From positions 124,001-188,000 of the forward strand of contig CAIPFE010000037.1 in the NCBI GenBank assembly GCA_903864275.1: DNA of 64,000 bases, in the 5' to 3' direction. This DNA is from an uncultured Mucilaginibacter sp. (GTDB lineage Bacteria > Bacteroidota > Bacteroidia > Sphingobacteriales > Sphingobacteriaceae). Positions 62,431-64,000 of this stretch are shown here, piece by piece. The notes beneath the pieces were generated by a model. The model did no database searches and was not told where the DNA came from. It was given only the letters and a program-made list of their open reading frames with translations. Both the position numbers and the translations under genes were made by a program. The number at the start of each line of letters is the position of its first letter. The stretch's first letter is position 1.

Positions 62431-62438
62431 TACATTTG
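62431..62438 (+). promoter_or_regulatory. Candidate -7 element TACATTTG
   Basis: Exact TAnnTTTG match, 16 bp before the VapB ATG at 62455. It decides that start over ATG at 62428 and GTG at 62380. Confidence 0.5.
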
Positions 62439-62454
62439 TGTAAACGATAGTGCT

Positions 62455-62664
62455 ATGTTTACCGCCAAAGGATATTACGAAAAAGGGAGGGTGATCCTTA
62501 ATGAAGAAGCTCCCGTTAAGTCAAAGACCAATGTAATTATCACTTTTCTTACGGAGGATGATGCAGCAAAAGCTGGCAAAAGGATTCCTGGCGGCCTGAA
62601 GGGAAAAGTTTCTTTGCCGGATGATTTTAACGAACCTTTTGATGATCTGAAAGATTATATGTAA
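62455..62664 (+). CDS. vapB: VapB-type antitoxin (DUF2281-like)
   Basis: A 69-residue antitoxin. From ATG at 62455 it reads MFTAKGYYEKGRVILNEEAP, the beta-hairpin start of DUF2281-like antitoxins, and ends in an acidic tail (NEPFDDLKDYM) that would wrap the toxin. Longer frames to 62380 are open but lie upstream of the -7 element. The stop at 62662-62664 touches the VapC start, so translation is coupled. It likely represses its own promoter together with VapC. Confidence 0.8.
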   Translation: MFTAKGYYEKGRVILNEEAPVKSKTNVIITFLTEDDAAKAGKRIPGGLKGKVSLPDDFNEPFDDLKDYM

Positions 62665-63072
62665 ATGGCCGGCGATAATTACCTGTTAGATACACACAGC
62701 CTGATATGGTTTCAGGAAAATAATCCCAAAATTCCGGAACAGGTTATGAAGCTGATCCAGCAACCTGATAACATTATATTTTTTAGCCAGGTCAGCTTAT
62801 TTGAGATCACTATTAAACAAAAGGTCGGCAAACTCCCCGCGTTCTATGCGAGTACCGAAGAAATTTACGGGCAGGCAATAAATGATGGGTTTACATTTCT
62901 GTCAATCCAAAACCAGCATATTTACAATTACATTAAAATCCCTCTTTTAAAAGACCATCGCGACCCATTTGACCGCTTACTGATTGCCACCGCTTTGGAG
63001 GAAAGTGCTGCAATACTTTCTGCCGATGAACAATTCAAGTTGTACGCCAATATGGTCAGCGTAATTTGGTAG
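62665..63072 (+). CDS. vapC: VapC-type PIN-domain toxin ribonuclease
   Basis: A 135-residue PIN-domain RNase, the toxin of a type II pair. The acidic active site is complete: Asp9 in LLDTHSLIW, Glu47 in SLFEITIK, Asp100 and Asp103 in HRDPFDRLL, and Asp121 in LSADEQF. It directly follows VapB with no gap. Targets of this branch are usually tRNA or rRNA; which one cannot be read. Confidence 0.9.
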   Translation: MAGDNYLLDTHSLIWFQENNPKIPEQVMKLIQQPDNIIFFSQVSLFEITIKQKVGKLPAFYASTEEIYGQAINDGFTFLSIQNQHIYNYIKIPLLKDHRDPFDRLLIATALEESAAILSADEQFKLYANMVSVIW

Positions 63073-63178
63073 CTTCCTTTTTAAACGCGGGTCTGACGCG
63101 TTGGCCCGAAAACGCAAAGGCGACCCGTACTCCGCTGAGTGCAATAACGGTGGGTTTTGAAAAAATTTCGCTAACCAA

Positions 63179-64000
63179 TCAAAGCCTAACCTCCACCTTT
63201 TTGCCCGTTTTAGCAGCTAAATAAATCGCATCGATCAGTTTTAAGTCTTTTACGGCTTCATTGCCATCTATCGGCACAGCCGGTTGCAGGCCATTAAAAA
63301 TGATATCCGACATCGCATCCATTTGTACCGTTTGATGAACGGTGACGGGCTGGTTCAGTTCGCCTTTATGTGTGCGGCCCATAATGGGGCCGTAGCCTGT
63401 GGATGGCTGCATTTCTGCAAAGCCATCTGTACCATCAAGAAAGAACCGGTCAAGGTTGTTCATGCTATAGGTCGACAGGCAGGATGCCACCGCCCCGCCC
63501 GGAAAGCCAAACTGAAATTGAATAGTTTCATCAACGCCCTCTTTAAATTTCATAGGATCGGTTTTGGTTTCCTGCGCAGTCACCCAAATGGGGTCTTCGC
63601 CTATCATGTAACGTGAGCCGTTTATGGCATAAATACCGATGTCCATCATCGAGCCGCCACCTGAAAGTTTTTTATTTAAACGCCATTGTGCCGGATCGCC
63701 AATGGTAAAACCGCATTGCCCCTGGAAGAATTTAATTCTTCCAAATTCACCGGCTTTTCGCATCCTGATCACTTCAAGTGTTTTGGGTTCAAAATGCATA
63801 CGGTAACCCACCAGTAATTTTACATTTGCCGCGTTGCAGGCGTCAACCATTTCTTGCCCCTCTTGAGCATTTACAGCCATTGGTTTTTCGCAAATTACAT
63901 GCTTTCCGGCTTTTGCCACCCGTATTACTTCGTCGTGGTGCAGGCCGTTCGGGGTAATTACATATACAGCATCAATGCCGGGGTTGTTTTTTATGCCGTC
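63179..64000 (-). CDS. Gfo/Idh/MocA oxidoreductase, 5' end beyond window
   Basis: An NAD(P)-dependent sugar oxidoreductase, partial: the frame stays open to 64000 and the Rossmann N-terminus lies outside. Visible parts are the end of the nucleotide-binding domain (IDAVYVITPNGLHHDEVI, then HVICEKPMAVN with the catalytic Lys of EKP) and the C-terminal alpha/beta domain with GGGSMMDIGIYAINGSRYM. The end VEVRL is typical. GTG at 63919 is internal and is not the start. Relatives include glucose-fructose oxidoreductase and inositol or xylose dehydrogenases, so a link to sugar use is possible. Confidence 0.85.
   Translation of the reverse strand, partial: DGIKNNPGIDAVYVITPNGLHHDEVIRVAKAGKHVICEKPMAVNAQEGQEMVDACNAANVKLLVGYRMHFEPKTLEVIRMRKAGEFGRIKFFQGQCGFTIGDPAQWRLNKKLSGGGSMMDIGIYAINGSRYMIGEDPIWVTAQETKTDPMKFKEGVDETIQFQFGFPGGAVASCLSTYSMNNLDRFFLDGTDGFAEMQPSTGYGPIMGRTHKGELNQPVTVHQTVQMDAMSDIIFNGLQPAVPIDGNEAVKDLKLIDAIYLAAKTGKKVEVRL

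Overview
The window looks like chromosomal DNA of a Bacteroidota bacterium, most likely family Sphingobacteriaceae (a Mucilaginibacter- or Pedobacter-like soil or plant polymer degrader). This is inferred from the gene families: SSS sugar symporter with XylA/XylB, GH115, GH43, CE15, DUF4397 lipoprotein, FHS sugar transporter, RHS proteins. A few -7 elements also fit the Bacteroidota TAnnTTTG pattern. No rRNA, tRNA, CRISPR array or recognisable IS transposase was seen.

Layout. 1-3.7 kb: a 5'-truncated RHS gene with a variable tail and a candidate immunity gene, ending against a cluster of dispersed repeats. 3.7-9.7 kb: acyltransferase, RecD-like helicase, CDF transporter, FabH-type ketosynthase, DUF4397 lipoprotein. 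10-27.6 kb: papain-like protein, two PF04185 phosphoesterases, two MFS sugar transporters around a PLP decarboxylase, alpha/beta hydrolase, TPR histidine kinase, a three-gene envelope cassette of unknown function, an SMP-30 protein and a nucleotidyltransferase. 28-33.3 kb: a multi-PAS histidine kinase in a tight operon with two response regulators. 33.9-55.8 kb: a glucuronoxylan locus with GH43, CE15, a SGNH/sialate-type esterase, a polysaccharide deacetylase, a LacI regulator, xylB-xylA-SSS symporter, an SDR, GH10 xylanase and GH115 alpha-glucuronidase. 56-64 kb: metallophosphoesterase, GH63-like glucosidase, RecA-like AAA ATPase, VapBC pair and a partial Gfo/Idh/MocA oxidoreductase.

How the xylan genes work together. 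GH10 cuts the backbone, GH115 and CE15 remove or release (methyl)glucuronate, the esterase and deacetylase remove acetyl groups, GH43 trims side chains or xylo-oligomers, the symporter imports sugar, and XylA/XylB pass xylose to xylulose-5-phosphate. The same 12-bp palindrome GCAATCGATTGC lies at three intergenic points of this locus, including beside lacI, so it is very probably the LacI operator. No SusC/SusD pair is present.

Main candidates for undescribed biology. (1) A 1385-residue NACHT/STAND ATPase with an N-terminal Mrr-like nuclease motif (46294-50451), sitting inside the xylan locus between two operator-bearing segments; it is a likely anti-phage effector. (2) A dispersed family of about 150-bp repeats with two stem-loops, in four polar clusters with conserved spacing and a doubled terminus; one cluster abuts the broken end of the RHS gene. 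(3) Tandem 7-bp direct repeats with an 11-bp period upstream of a phosphoesterase, a peptidase-like gene and a sensor kinase, with the geometry of a Pho-box-like or LytTR-type site.
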